The notes under the pieces are model-generated. The model was given only the letters and a program-made list of their open reading frames with translations. It was not told the DNA's origin and searched no databases. Of a stretch of 64,000 nt of DNA, positions 45,677 through 60,012 are shown one piece after another (position 1 is the first letter of the stretch; every line of letters begins with the position of its first letter). The stretch is from Ganoderma boninense. Its lineage: Eukaryota > Basidiomycota > Agaricomycetes > Polyporales > Polyporaceae. A program made the position numbers and the translations under genes. The stretch is taken from assembly GCA_002900995.3 (NCBI GenBank), contig CM035311.1:3162001-3226000 (forward strand). Reading direction: 5' to 3'.

Positions 45677-48600
45677 TCAATCGGTGCGATCGGGATCTGG
45701 GGCGGTAAGCGACGGTTACTTGCGTGGAGCTGTGGCCGCGCAACCGGAGGGCGATGGCCTGCGAGTCTGCGCGAGTCTGAGCTGCTCTGGACGACGACGA
45801 TGCACGGCGAGCGACAAGAGATTGCAGGCTGAGAGGCCGGACGAGGGCTGCTGCATACTCGAGGCGCGGTGTAGGTTATATGGGCATTGGAGTGTCTGCT
45901 GGCCCCCTAGGGAATTGGCCAAGATCCTCGAGAGATAAAGTTGCTCTGCGGCGGCGAAGCCCATTAGGCCATTGCGTCCCCCCATCCGTCCTCTCCCTCT
46001 TCGCGCATCGTCTGCATGCCTGATCTCGCATCACAGCGCGCGAGCAGCCCTGTCCAACAGCCACTCGCCTCCCACCGCGCTCAGCAGCCCGAGCGGCCGC
46101 TCTCCGACACCCGCACCCGCCTCTATTTCGGGAATGGCCCATGCCATCGCCAGCTAAGCCAGGCGTGGCGAGGGCCCATGCGCCTCAGGAGACAGCGTCG
46201 ACGGACTGCATGTGTCAAACTATCGGCCAGGATGTGGACGCTCTCATGACCCAGACGACGTCATCCGTGGTATCACCGCCGCGTTTACGATCAATTTCCA
46301 AACGGCCTCTCCGCGACTCATGCTCGGGACCCAGGCAAGACTGACATGCCCTGCCAACCAAGAGCCGTACGCGCACACAACCTTCGGCCACGTTCTACCG
46401 AATAGGGACATCCCACTGCCATCCCCGTCTCCTGTGTTTCTCGCGCTACCAACGCTAACCCGGGGCTGTCCTGGCCCGTGAGACCTCTCTCCGCACCCCA
46501 GCGAGGGCGACACGCTCGCTTCTATCCGTGTCCCATCGTTTCCCATGGTGATAACAATCGGGGGAGGGGGCCAGAACAAATGTCTTCAGTCTAACGGAAC
46601 TGTACAAACCACCACAACGACGTCAGCGCGGCCGAACAAGGAGAAGCACTTGCTCGCGCTCACCGAGCGGGATATCCACCTACCTCTCCTTCAGGGCCCA
46701 TGCGCTTACACAGGGTCCCATGCGCACCTCGACCCCGCGCAAAGTCGTCAGTGCACGTACTATCCCCGGCCAGCGTCCGATCCCCACCCCATCCAAGTTT
46801 GGCCTCCGCGTACGCGGTGCAGCCGGACATCAAAAGCTCCCGCGCACCCAGCGTCCGCACACGAAGCCCCCCCGCGCGGCTGCAGACGCGGCGCACCTCC
46901 CCAGCTCTGCGTGCGGGGCCTATCACACTGTGCCCAAGCGTTCCCCGAAGTTTCTGCGGACGTAAGAGGGCCCGCCAGCACCCTCCGTGCGCCGTCCAAT
47001 GACGTGCCCCCCACCCCGCCTGTGCCACGAGAAGCGTTCTTGCACTGTATGCAGAGACGATCAAGTGATCCGGGGCTGCCGTTTGCGGAAGTACATCTTC
47101 TCTTTCGTGACGTACCTGAGAAAACCGCAGGCGGCTCTCCCGAGGCAATGGCATGCATGCATGGACGTTCGCCTGCCTGGTTGTCGAGGGCTGGCGTGTT
47201 CGAGCGGACGCGCGGGTGGGAGGCACTGATGGCCGTATATGTGCCCGATCATGCCCAGCGCGCCGTTGCGAGTGATCCGGACCCGAGCTGCGAAGACGGA
47301 CCCCAGGATTGTCAGCGCGCTCGGAACACGATCGATGCTCAGCGAATCGCAAGCTGCGTTCCGAGTGGGACTTCGTGCTCACGCAGCTCGATCGGCTTCC
47401 TCCCGGCTAAGGTACATGGAAGGGGAAGCTCGCGAACGCTGCACCCTCTGACGCAAGGGATGATGTGCACGTCTTCTTCCCCGCTATCGTTCCCTCGAAG
47501 CGGGCATTCTCCTGATCGGGAACTGAGGAGACCGGCCCCCAGTCCTCAGGCCTCAGGCCACAGCCGCGGCTTTCGGACATCGAGATGGAGGGAGGGGTAG
47601 AGGGCGGCGTGCGAACGGGAAGCTGTTAATGAATCGCCGCGATGAATCCGCGTTAGCCCGTTGCGTCTCACAGCGGCGGTGAATAACTACGCACGGATGT
47701 CTTATTTCAAGCTCTCGCAAGCCTATGCCTCGTGGTTTCCTCCAAGGGCCCACCCCAGCACTGAGGGAGAGGGAGCTCAGGTGGCACCAGTGGCCACCTC
47801 TGCCCACCGCAGCATGCGCGGACGGAGCGCCTCACACACCACCACAATCATGTCGAGCCTAGCCGACATCTGCAGAGGGCGTCAGCGCGTCGTGCGCCCT
47901 GTCATGCTGGATCACGTACTCGAGATGCCTCCCAAAACCGCTTTCTGTGGCGAAGGGTGCGCGTTCTTCGGGAGCGGGGGGCTTATCTGTGTGGTGTGCG
48001 GGGCGAGTCGGCGTCGTGTGCCATGCGCAAGAACACCATTGACGGACGGAAATAGACTCTCGACTTCCTGAACGCTCGATGCCCTCGATTCGACGGAGAA
48101 GATCGGCGAATGTGTGGCCCGAGAAGGGGCGCACCCTGCCCCCCCACGTAAGATTGGCGAGGTGCGGGGCGACAGGCCAGGTCGCGAGCCACAGCGGGAG
48201 ACGCATTATGTCCGTAGATGTAGACCCGCCTCCCGATCTCGTTATTTAGACGCGTCGATTGTGTCTCTTCGACTTCGCCGTGCTGGCGGGTAACGTCGAA
48301 GTCGTGTGCGGCGTTCATCTTCACGTGTTTTTCCTCGTTATTGGTGGCGACCCTGAGATGAACCCTGAGGTGTATGATTAAATCCCCAGAGAAGAAAAGT
48401 TCTAACCTGGATGGAGATGGGCGGTGTTCGCTGTAGGGTTGGTCCTCTGCCTTCTTATGCAAGATTAAAGGTAGCGCTGACGTATCGCACAAGCTCATAA
48501 GTGCATATGCATGATCAGCGAGTACGTGATGCGGGACATACGCAAATGAACAGGAACGGATGCCCTGCTGCTCGTTTGGAACCTGGGGGCTCGACTGAGC

Positions 48601-50794
48601 CGACGAATGACCGTGGAGATCTGTTTCAGAACAAAGTTCCTTCGGACCTTGAGCCCTTCTCGAACGTGCTGAGCTCAATAAACCGGTCCTTGTGCGGGAA
48701 AGCGGAGAACCCAGGCGCTAGGTGTCGACCACCGCACGCGTGAACGACAATAAAAGTGGAGAGCGTACCGACCAGGTGATAAACGCGTCCTTCAGCTCGC
48801 TTCAACGCCGCTTCCCCGCTCATGAGAAGGCTCCCGTAGGCGAGAAGTGTGTCTTCTATGATACTTGTGCGTTGCGCGTGTCGCTTCGCGGGTCAGCAGG
48901 CAGGACGGGCGGTGACTGAGAAGCGCATCGCCGGGAGTGGTGTCTGAAACTGATGTCTGTCCGCCGGAGTCTGAAATCGCAGTCAGCAGGCTGAAAGGCA
49001 TATGGACAAACGTACGAGAAAACTTGGGTTGCGTGTTCCATCGATAAAACGTCAGTGACCTCAGACCAAACCCCAGGGTCGCGAGTGACGTAGTGGGACG
49101 GATGCACCTGCGCTGCAAAACACGCCCGTTTCAAAAGTCTGCAAGCCACTATAGGAAGATTTGACGCATTCATCGTGGATGCAAGTCCGTATTTGCCAAA
49201 CGCTATCCAAATGCTGGCCCGCTTCCGTGGTGCGTACGTGCGTCGTCACTGTCTTGAAACCGAGCCAAATTCCGACAGACTCGGATGGGGCTGCCACACC
49301 CGGACCAGCTGAAGTGTAAATGCTATGTAGGGCTTATCAGAAGTCCAATCATCATCAAATTTGGAAAGAATCCCATATTCTAGCCTTCACAGACTGTGGA
49401 GTAAATACCTGCCAAGTTAGGCCCGGACTGTAAGGGGGCGAAGTGTTCAAACAGAGAGAGGCAAGGGCGGAATCGAATTCGTGGACTCGGAGGCGCTTCC
49501 AGGAGGCGCTTGGGATGCTTGTGGTGGCGCTTATCTAAATCCTTGAATTCACAGGTTTGAACCCGTCTCCATCTGTCTCCATAGCGCCATGGTCAACTCC
49601 GGCTTTGTTTTGTCAAGGTCTGTCGAGATTTGTGAAGGATCTGTAGTATAGGAACGCTCACAAATACCTCCCGACGCAGTCTGTGAAGGGCGCCTGATGA
49701 CTGTACATCGACACTCCTGAGTCCGCTGGCATCGTATGGCGTAGACGGTGGCCTTGGCGTGGCCCAATTCAAGGTAGATGTAGACGATTCCTATCAGCTA
49801 TATGAGAACGAGTTTTGGGTGAATGGCGGCGACTTACCTATCGTGCTTTGCGGCGCGCTGGACGGAGTCGCTTCATCGGCCCTCATGGACCACGTTCTGT
49901 ATGGACCTACATAGGCAAGCCCGAGTACTTCGGGGCTCGGGTTTGTCAGCGTGGTAGCCTCGATACTGGTCTGGTCTAGATTGACTTGGCAGAGAGGCTG
50001 GGACTACTACGCAGCTCTCTCCGACTGCAACACACTCGACCATCGTCCACGATACTTAGCACTAGCACAGGCCCCGAGGCAGCCTGGACAACAAAGCTTG
50101 CTAAATTGACTCGCCTTTGGTAGTGTCGACGCGTATCCCACGACTCTCGCTCTATATCACTTCATCCACGAGGACAGTGAGTGCAGCTCCAAGTGGCCGA
50201 AATTACTTACCGAGGGATTACGTCGAAGTAGGATACAGCTGCAGGCAGGGCATTGTTTTCTGTTTTCATCCCACGGCAAGTTTACGCTCCCGACGGGGGC
50301 GCATCAATGCCGTCGGCAATAACATTCAGATGGAACGTTCGGGGCCAGGGACCGACACAGCCTCTCACCATTTTATGGGTGCCCAGTGAGTGGCTGTGTT
50401 CTACGCAATGCCAATCGCCCCCCAGAACTTTGGCTCTCAGAGATCGAGAACGCCTTCAGAAGGTTCGTTATCAGACTACACGTCCTTCTAAGCTGCCAGT
50501 GTTTTCTGACCCCACGCCTCCTCTTCAGAAACGACATTCCTCTCCTCCAAAGGCGAAATCCCGCGGACCCGGACTGCTCTCATGTCCGATGACCGCGCGG
50601 TATGTCGCGGAGTTTCGAGGCTCGCATGCGGTTGAATAGATGTCCTAAATCTGGCCCGGCCTTGGCAAATCGAGTTTGATAGGGTAGGCGCACTTACGGA
50701 GTCGTGCTGAGCATCCCTTCCTTTGCCTCGTCTGCGGTCTCCGCTGATCATGCATCATGGGTCCCGAGCCCGAGCCCGGCAAATTCGACTCTGC
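45677..50794. other. Gene-poor stretch, nothing supported
   Basis: More than 5 kb without a gene I can support. 46500-47600 is GC-rich and has long overlapping open frames on both strands, but none shows a conserved motif or consistent splicing. 47650-50790 is mixed. It may hold decayed genes or transposon remains beyond recognition by eye, plus the 5' region of the velvet gene next to 45677. Confidence 0.5.
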
Positions 50795-50802
50795 TTTATA
50801 AG
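50795..50802 (+). promoter_or_regulatory. Probable TATA box of the MFS gene
   Basis: TTTATAAG 136 bases before the ATG at 50931, at the same spacing as the other TATA boxes of this window. Confidence 0.5.
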
Positions 50803-50930
50803 CCCTGCGGCGACCTTGTGGAGTCGTGTCCATTTATTCATGGTACACCCTTAGGCTTTGGTGCTTTCCCCGAGCTCCTTGTTCTGTGCGACGTCGCTCT
50901 TTGGTCTCGCTGCTCGCCGCCTCCCACGTC

Positions 50931-52785
50931 ATGGCTGCCTTCGGTTCCAACGAGAAAGCCCAGCTCGCGGCCACCGCGCCCAGCTCCCGGACCGCGACCT
51001 TCATCGAATCTGCAGATCGTTCGCAAGACGAGGAGATCGATGTCATGGCCCAAGCCCCCGGCGAGGGCCCACCCGAAGACTCGTTCGAGATGGTCATGGG
51101 CCCCAGCGATCCCGACAACCCGAAGACGTTTTCGCGCCCGTATCGGTGGCTCATCACGATGACCGCCGCGACTCTTGTCATGAATGCGTACGTCCCAAAC
51201 TCCTTGATTTTCTCTCGCGTACGCGGTGCGCGCTGACGCGCCGCGATATTCCTGCAGAACGTTCGCGTCCTCTGCGCCGTCGGGCATGATTACCCAACTC
51301 ATGGAGCACTTTCATCTTGGCCGTGAGGTCGCGACGCTCACCATCGCGCTTTTCGTGGCCGGATACTGCGTCGGGCCGCTCGTCTGGGGTCCCCTCTCAG
51401 AGCAAGTCGGCCGGAAACCTGTATTCGTGGTATGCTTCGCTATCTACGCTTTGTTCCAAGTCGGAAACGCTCTTGCACCAAATACCGGTGCTATGCTGGC
51501 CTTCCGTTTTCTGGGAGGGACTTTCGCTGCCGCGCCTCTGGCAAACAGCGGGTACGTAGACTGGACTACAGCTTGGATTGCTATTTGCTAAGGTCATTTT
51601 GTAGTGCTGTGATCTCCGATATCTGGGACGCCGACACGCGGGGGAAAGCCATGGCGACTTTCTCGCTCGCGCCTTTGGCTGGGCCGACCCTGGGCCCCAT
51701 TATCTCGGGCTTCATGAACGTCGCTGGAGTGTCTTGGCAGTGGATCTTCTGGCTCCAGGCCATCTTCGCTGGTACATGTCTAGCAGCTCTCATTTTCATT
51801 ATTCCAGAAACATATGCGTGTGTGACCTCGTCCATGACGCTTCGTGCCGTTCTAACCATTAGCGACACAGACCTGTTCTTCTCGTGAAGCGCGCGCAAAG
51901 GAAACGCAAGGAGACAGGAGACGACCGCTACTGGGCGCCCCTCGAGAGGCAGCAGATGACGCTCTCGGCACGGCTCAAGCAAGTCCTCGCGAAGCCCTTC
52001 ATCGTCCTGTTCAGCGAGCCCATGCTCATGGCCATGACTCTCTACATGGGTGTACGCCTCTCCCTTCTTTCTGTCTACGACTTGAAAGAACCCGCGCTAA
52101 CGCTCTGCCTCAGTTCGTCTACGGCATCGTCTACCTCCTCTTCGAAGCGTTCCCGATCGTCTTCACCGAGGGCCATGGTTTCAACTCGGGCATCTCAGGG
52201 CTCATGTTCATCCCCTACTCCTCAGGGGGCGTCGCCGCCGTCCTCATCTACCTGTTCTACTTCAACCCGCGCTACGTCGCCGCGATCAAGCGTCACGCGC
52301 CGCACCCCGTGCCGCCCGAAGTGCGCATGGAGGTCTGCGTGTGGGCCGCGCCGATCCTGGTAGTCGCGTTCTTCTGGTTCGGCTGGACGTCGTACCCCTC
52401 CATCTCGTTCTGGGCGCCGATGATGGCGGGCTTCCCCATGGGGCTCGCCACCATCTTCATCTTCCTTGGCATCTTCAACTACACCATCGACGCGTACCTC
52501 GCCGTCGCCGCGAGCGCGCTGTCCGCGATGACCGTCGTGCGCTCGCTGTTCGGCGCCGCGTTCCCGCTGTTCGCGACGCAGATGTTCGAGGCGCTGAACC
52601 CGCGCTGGGCGTCCACGCTCCTCGGCTGCCTCGCGATCCTCATGGCGCCCATCCCTATCGTCCTCCAACGATATGGGCATGTGATTCGCGCGCACAGTAA
52701 ATACGCGCCGTCTCGTGCTATGCCACCCAAGGTGCAACTGGTGGACGAAGAAGAGAAGGATTACAAGGGTGCGAAGGCGGTTTGA
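50931..52785 (+). CDS. Major facilitator transporter, DHA1-type drug/H+ antiporter
   Basis: Exons 50931-51187, 51258-51551, 51605-51817, 51871-52051 and 52114-52785 give 538 residues, typical for a 12-helix fungal DHA1 exporter. The N-terminal 70 residues are hydrophilic and end in DPDNPKTFSRPYRW, the usual lead into helix 1. Motif A is GPLSEQVGRK (about 130-139) between helices 2 and 3; motif C-like LAPLAGPTLGPIISGF lies in helix 5. A central cytosolic loop (KRAQRKRKETGDDRYW) separates the halves, and the tail is charged (DEEEKDYKGAKAV). Expected to export toxic or secreted small molecules across the plasma membrane using the proton gradient. No biosynthetic genes lie beside it, so the substrate is open. 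Confidence 0.9.
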
Positions 52786-55700
52786 GCTTATTTACGACAG
52801 GCCGCCGGAGGTGCTGTGTCACGGACTGCACATGCTATACATTAGAGACATACATACATCTAATCTATTCACGACACGACTCTGTCCACAACTCAGCGCA
52901 CGCATACATTTTGACCACTTTCCTTAGTACATGCCTGTGTATTATAGTCGTACGACCACTCGCACTGTTAACGTTACTAGTTAATACTCCACACGTCATC
53001 TTCGACGGATTCCCTCTTCAGTCTCTGCCGCGAAACCCAAATCGCCGGGCATAGAGAGGCCACCCGGTAGACGGACCTCGATTGAGTTAGAGTATCGGGT
53101 AACGGCACCTCGGTGAGAATCCGACGGCGGACAATGCTCCCGCGAGACAAACCCAATGTCCAAGATGGGCATATTTGGTCCGAGGCGCTTTCAAAACCCA
53201 CAGACTTCTGCAGAATATACATTTCTGAAAGTAGCGAAAAATGAAGAGTCAAAAAACTGCCTCGACGTCGACTCCTGGGATACGCAACTGAACAAGATGG
53301 AGATGTCGATGCAGCACTCAGTGCAGCCTGCCCCCCATCGCAGACCCGTTGTAGGAAGTTGGATATTCAGGTGAGAGCAGCTTTTCTCATGAGGTGGCTA
53401 ACATGGGTCAGCTTGAGGTTGTACGATGAGTGCACGACATCCGCGACCTCAAACATGCCATCGCAGACACGTTCGGATTCGGGACAGGGAAGTCATCCAG
53501 TGAACCGTGCAACATGTCAGGGTGGAAGTACTAAACATACATATAAAGCCACGGCACCTAGGCTTGGGCTACGCATTCCCCCGCGTTCCCGAAGTTAACC
53601 CAGGAGTAACGCGTACACAGGAACTACTACTCAAGATGAGTACTTGAGCTTACATCGTGGTTGTGGAATACATCGCGTGAAGGCTCTGAGCGAAGATGAC
53701 GATTTCTCGTCGATCAAGACCGGAACCAGAAAGAGGCTCGTCAGTCGTGTCTTTGAAATGTGGAATCAGGGTGCAGATAAACGTACCTATTCTCCAGCAG
53801 ATATGGGTGAGTCTCAGAGAGTGTTGGTTCTGCCAGTGGTGTTTCATATGAACTCACATAGGCCTATACCCGCGGGACAGTGGATAGCAGGGATGATCAA
53901 TCGATGTCAGAAGAATCACCAGAATATGCGGTCGCCCATGGAAATGTCTGTTACTGGGAAGATATTTAATATTGTGTCTGAGGCGCAAGCCTTCGATACC
54001 ATACTCCTGTGAGTGGAAGAGGTCCGTCTGGGTTGAGACCATTCGTTAGAAGTAGCACTACTAATGACTAGCAGAAGACCTGGCACTCACGAACGCAGCG
54101 AGGGCTATATGCATAGGGCTCGTTTGAAAACGGTGGCGGTCGCCTGATTCATTGGTCATTGGGCAGAACGAGGGTGGTAGTGGTGGGCAGTACAACACCT
54201 ACGCCATCTACCCAGGGGCATTTTCGGATGTGTTTGTGTGGGTGATCATATCACGGCGGGGACGATGCTGGTTATGTAAGTAAGGCGGACGAGGATGTGG
54301 TCCGGGGAAAACAAGCTGCAAAAACCTCACCAGGACTATATTCCATTTCCATGGAGATGGCATGTCAGAAAACACGGCGACGACAATGACAGTCCGAGCC
54401 GGCGGTCGCGAGAGATATCACAGGTTTTAGGGGTGTGTCACAGACTTGCACGAACGCGCATGGTTCCTCGAGCGGCGCACCGTCGACGGTCGAACCCCTA
54501 CGAGTCTGATTACGCAGGGAAGGGCGTGGAAACTAGGCAAACCCGGCCGTACAAGCCCCACCCGACCACACTGGTATTTGCGCGCCAAGCTTTCCTCCCT
54601 CCTGCCGGTCCATCTCCTCCGACTTGGTGAGCATCCCGTCTCGCCCACCAGTACTGAGCTTGACGTGAATCATCCGCTGGCGGCTGGCAGCGGGTAGTAA
54701 TAAGTCCGATGTCCGTCATCGTTGTCTCTTGTTGGACCTCCAGCACTTGTCACAGCACGACGTGGGGCACGCGGAGCCACAGGCGGACCCCCAACTCGGA
54801 TGCGTCTCTCGACTTGGAGCCAAAGGTAGATGTGGGCTGACGCCCAGGCATGCAATGCGATCCGCTGACATTCGAGACGCATGGGGTGTGAGAGCCACGC
54901 GGGAGCGGAGGGCATTAGGGGGGAAGGGGGGGGGAGCATGGGGACGAGGAGAAAGCTGCAGAGCAGGAGGGCACGACTGCCAAACCACGCGTGCACGCGA
55001 AGGTTCCCCGCAGGAAAACGAAGCAGCCCTCGGATGGGATCGGAAGGGCGCAAAGGCAAAGGTGCTGACTGGCCGGGGTGGGTAACGCTGGGGTGGGGCT
55101 GGGACAAGCGTCGGCCGCCAACTGGCTGGATGACGACGCTAATGCATACGAGCACTTCCTGCCAAATGGCCGCCGCTTCGCTGATCACACTTCCACCGGG
55201 CTCAGCGTCACAGGATATTCCCATATGAACCCGCGAATGTCGAAGTGTGGTGGTCTGCCGGCAGGGAAGCTGAAGAACCGCCGTCAGCACACTCCTCGCC
55301 GAGGCCACACAGACGGGGCATGTTCACCTACCCGCGATGGTGGATCCGGCTGAACACACTGCACAGAACCGCAACGGGTGCATTCTATGAAGCCGGACGT
55401 AAGGCAGACGGGCCCAATCAGAGCATCCCACCCGCGAGAACTCGACTCAACATTGACGGATCGTGGAGAAGGCGAGGGAAGCTGGCGGAATGACGTGGCT
55501 TGAAGTAAAACTGAACTGGCAGGTTGGAATACGGTCAGCATCTTCCACGGACCGTGACCCCGAATACCACTCACATAAACCATACTGGTTGCCCCCGCAT
55601 CTGTCATCAGCTGGCTGAACGGGACCAAAGCGGGCGAATACTCGGCAGGGCATTTTTATTGAGAAACCATCCCTTGCAGCTGGCCCTAAGCAAGCCTGAT

Positions 55701-56028
55701 TGCGCAGGAGCGGCCTTTCATCGCCCGCGGCACCTCGGAACACCTCCCGCACGGAAGCTGGTCCTAGCGTGGAATTCGGCGCTCAGACCCCATGTCGCCC
55801 CTCAAACCTAAGGTTAGGAACCCGGCTCAGGGACAGCGTGTGTGAGATTCCTGAGGGGCTTGCGGTGGACAAGGACGGCGTTGGCCGCCATATCTGCGGA
55901 AACGTAGCTCAGGACCCCACTGCTAGGGAATCCCATGACAAGGTGGTCGCAAAGGGCGGGAGCAGCTACTCCAGAGCCATTCCACGAGCACGAAATCGTC
56001 GTTCGCAGACTAGCCTGCGCGCGAGGAG
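52786..56028. other. Gene-poor stretch, nothing supported
   Basis: About 3.2 kb of mixed composition. Short frames on both strands lack motifs and consistent codon bias. A GC-rich stretch at 54880-55090 gives long shadow frames only. Confidence 0.5.
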
Positions 56029-56289
56029 CTAGCTGTTTCTTCCAATGATGAGAAGTGACAAAACGAAGCTGTCATGAGTCGTGACGCCATCGTTGAGGAT
56101 TTTGAGATGCTTCCAATTGATCTCGGGTGTACTCATGAAGGCAGGAGGGAAGGACAGGAAGGAGTAGGCGATGTAGAAGCAGGCAGCCTTGCGCGCAAGG
56201 CGAGGTCGCCAGAAAGTCAAGGCGGGGAGGGAGCCGATAGGTAGAATGAGTGACGTTATACCGAAAAAATTGATAGGGCTCGTTACCAG
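56029..56289 (-). CDS. Possible terminal exon of a membrane protein
   Basis: After an acceptor-like CGCTTAG ending at 56290, the minus strand reads 86 residues to a TAG: VTSPINFFGITSLILPIGSL, ALTFWRPRLARKAACFYIAY, SFLSFPPAFM, then a hydrophilic tail. Two hydrophobic segments flank an R-P-R-L-A-R-K loop, and codons are C-ending, both signs of real coding. I could not find convincing upstream exons between 56290 and 57340, so the gene may be decayed or have tiny exons. No family recognised. Confidence 0.3.
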   Translation of the reverse strand: MVTSPINFFGITSLILPIGSLPALTFWRPRLARKAACFYIAYSFLSFPPAFMSTPEINWKHLKILNDGVTTHDSFVLSLLIIGRNS

Positions 56290-57611
56290 CTAAGCGCGTC
56301 TGGCACGGGCAGCGTAGCGGCGCACATTGTCACCGCCGCAGTGCTCCGCTATTATTCCACCCTCATTCATCTCCGAGTCAGGTTTTCCACAGATTCGACA
56401 GCCGAAGGAATGGATCATCTGCGTGACGTGTGAGTACATCAGGCAAAGATTTTTGCTGGGATGACGAGCAAACCTTTTCGGTCAATACTGTAGGTGGCCA
56501 ATCGCAGTCCGAGCAACCGGTACGACAAAAATCTTGCCGCGTTTTCATAGCAGAGATCGCCATGGCTGAAGGTCTGCTCGAGTGTATGCACTTAGGGCTC
56601 CCAACGCTGCCTACTACTCGGAGCATTAAGCCTCTATGATTTGTGGGCGTGCTAGCAGCATAAATTGCTATATCGAGCAAGAGAGGTACACACACAGAGG
56701 TGTGGGAGGAGGAGAATGCCGGGGTAAAGGCGGAAATGAACGGGATCAGGAGCCGCAAATCTCGCACCTCTAGGTTGCTCCATGAAAGCCACGAAAGTTG
56801 CGCTGCGCGGCAATGATGGTGAAAGAACGGCCTCGAGGACGGTCTTGCGTGCAGTGGAATCCCGCAAGGAGGGTATATGCGTGCAATGGGGAGACCAGGC
56901 AGGCAGGCAGCGGGAGCATCGTGATGGCTTCTTGGTTTCTCCTTCGCTCTCCAAGCAGGAAGGCGCATGGGCCTCAATCTCCATGCACAAGGTCGGGTTT
57001 CTCTGGAAAAGCGAAAGCGCAATGTCGGGCTCGGCCACATTCATTGCGCAATACGAAGGGAACACTTTATGTCGAAACCGATCCCCGATACCCCAGAACA
57101 CTTGACAAAGAGGACGACGACTCACCAGGGGTCCGACAAGCACCAGTGCTCCACCGCTCCTACGACAATCCGCAATCCCCTGCTCGGACTGCAGTGGTCA
57201 ATGTTCCCAGCGGTAGCACACCGAGCCGACTTCTCCACCGCCGCGTCCTACATTTGCAAGTCGACATATGCGCTTTGTTTGAGAGAGATCGATGTTGTCG
57301 AACTACACGTTGCGTCCAGCTAGGATGGCAAAGATAAAGCAAAGAACGGAGGAAAAGGCAGCCTGAGGAGCTTAAGTGGACTAAGCCGTGAAGCTTTGAA
57401 GCGCCAAAAAGCGCCTTGATTTTTCGATGACGTCATCAATTCTACGCAATACCACATGACACCACCCTTATGCACTAGCCGCTCACGCACTCAACGTAGG
57501 GAAATAGTCTTGAATGGAGTTGACAGACAGTCGGACGAATTATAAAGAAATGAGATACTGCTACAATACTCGTACAAATGGAACAACAACACGATCTAGT
57601 CCAGCTATAAA
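56290..57611. other. Intergenic up to the histone H3 gene
   Basis: May contain upstream exons of the possible membrane protein on the minus strand; none assembled. Also holds the 3' flank of H3. Confidence 0.5.
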
Positions 57612-58193
<582 letters not shown>

Positions 58194-58558
58194 TGTTAAG
58201 AATGTAGAAGGATGTGAGGTAGGTGGTGGAGTGCGATGGTGGTGTCAGGCTTAGTGGGCGGAATACAGGGCATTGTCGGGGAGAGGAAGGGTACTTATAC
58301 GAGGGAGCGCCGGATAAGCGCTTGTCAACAACGCGTCGAGCGCTCACGTGACACGCGCGTTAGGGCGTTCAACAAAATAAGGTTTGACACACGTGCCGAA
58401 ACGGTCCGGCGGCCTTTAAGTACCCGCCACCTCCCGCTCTTTGCCCCCACTCACCTTCCAACGCTACCACCACCAACACTACCTCCACCCTCATCGCCGT
58501 CACAGGCCCACACTCGCGTTTTCGCACCTAACTCACTCAACAACAACCTATCTCAACA
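58194..58558. promoter_or_regulatory. Bidirectional H3/H4 promoter
   Basis: 365 bases between the two ATGs. TATAAGTACCC (minus strand, about 58289-58299) serves H3 and TTTAAGTACCC (plus strand, about 58414-58424) may serve H4; the shared AAGTACCC suggests related core elements arranged as an inverted pair. CT-rich leader precedes the H4 ATG. Coordinated S-phase expression is expected for this arrangement. Confidence 0.75.
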
Positions 58559-58990
<432 letters not shown>

Positions 58991-60012
58991 ACTGTCTTTT
59001 TCGGGTCGCTTTGTATTGGCTTTATGTTGTACTGTATACTATAATGTATTTCCTTCTGACTCATTTTGCGGAGAGGGGTGTCAACCTTGCTTAGCTGTGC
59101 GCGGCTCTCGTGAGTACTTTGATGTAAGGCCTTTGTCTCAACCACGAGGAGAGGCGGGCATCTGATCTGAGCCTCGACTGGTGATCGTCATGAAGCGGTG
59201 AGGTCAGGCGTATGGTTGTGATGTTTAAGGCACGTGACCTCCAACCCTCCAGGAAGGAGTGTCCGAAATCGGACCGCTCGGCGTTGAGTAGCGTCGCGTA
59301 CGCATTAGGCTACTACAGGCTCATGACAAAGTTTGCGCAAGTGGGTGTCGTCAATTTCGGATGGGACCAAGGAGGGCGACCTAGGGGCGACAAACCACTT
59401 GTGTGACTCCCGGACCTGGTTTGGAAAAACTACCCTACACGCTCGAGCACCGGTGCGCACCGCAGCGAAGCACACCTCCGCCGTACAGTCATGACGTCGC
59501 TCTCACAGCAGGGGCCCGGGAGGGAGTTCTTAGTGGCAAGGCCTGGCCTCTGCACATGCATACGAGGCTGCCGGCAATAGCCCGTGGCCCCCAAACTTAC
59601 TGACCTGCAAGCGGACCGTGAACCATGAATTAGCCACTGGGATTGGTTATTGCCTCGTTGGACGCACCTCTGGCGCGAGCACCCCCACGCCTCTACTGCA
59701 CGCCAAGGCTTCAGCTTCCAGCTCGGTCCTGAGGCCTCTTCTTCCTCTTCTTCCTTGCGCCTTCTGTCCGCTGGAAGCACCAACACGACGCTGCAGAAGT
59801 CGACGGCCTCTTCCAAACAGTCAGCTCGAGCCTCGGATGCCCCAACGCACACCCAAGCCTCGTCGCCGTCCGTCTCTTCAAGACGAATCGTCCCACCGTC
59901 GCACGCACAGAGCTTGAGATGCAAGACACATGCCTCCGCGAACACATCCAGTTCATGTTCATGCATTCACGCCCGCACCCACATACACCCAGGACTCTGG
60001 AGAATCCAAAAC
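58991..60012. other. Intergenic, converging 3' flanks
   Basis: Between the stops of H4 and NUP85. Open frames at 59600-60000 have no motif, and none is supported as a gene. Confidence 0.6.

Noticed and set aside
46545..47600. Long plus-strand open frame of 351 codons
   Set aside because: Equally long frames exist on the other strand, no domain or signal is visible, and Arg/Ser/Pro content fits GC-rich non-coding DNA.
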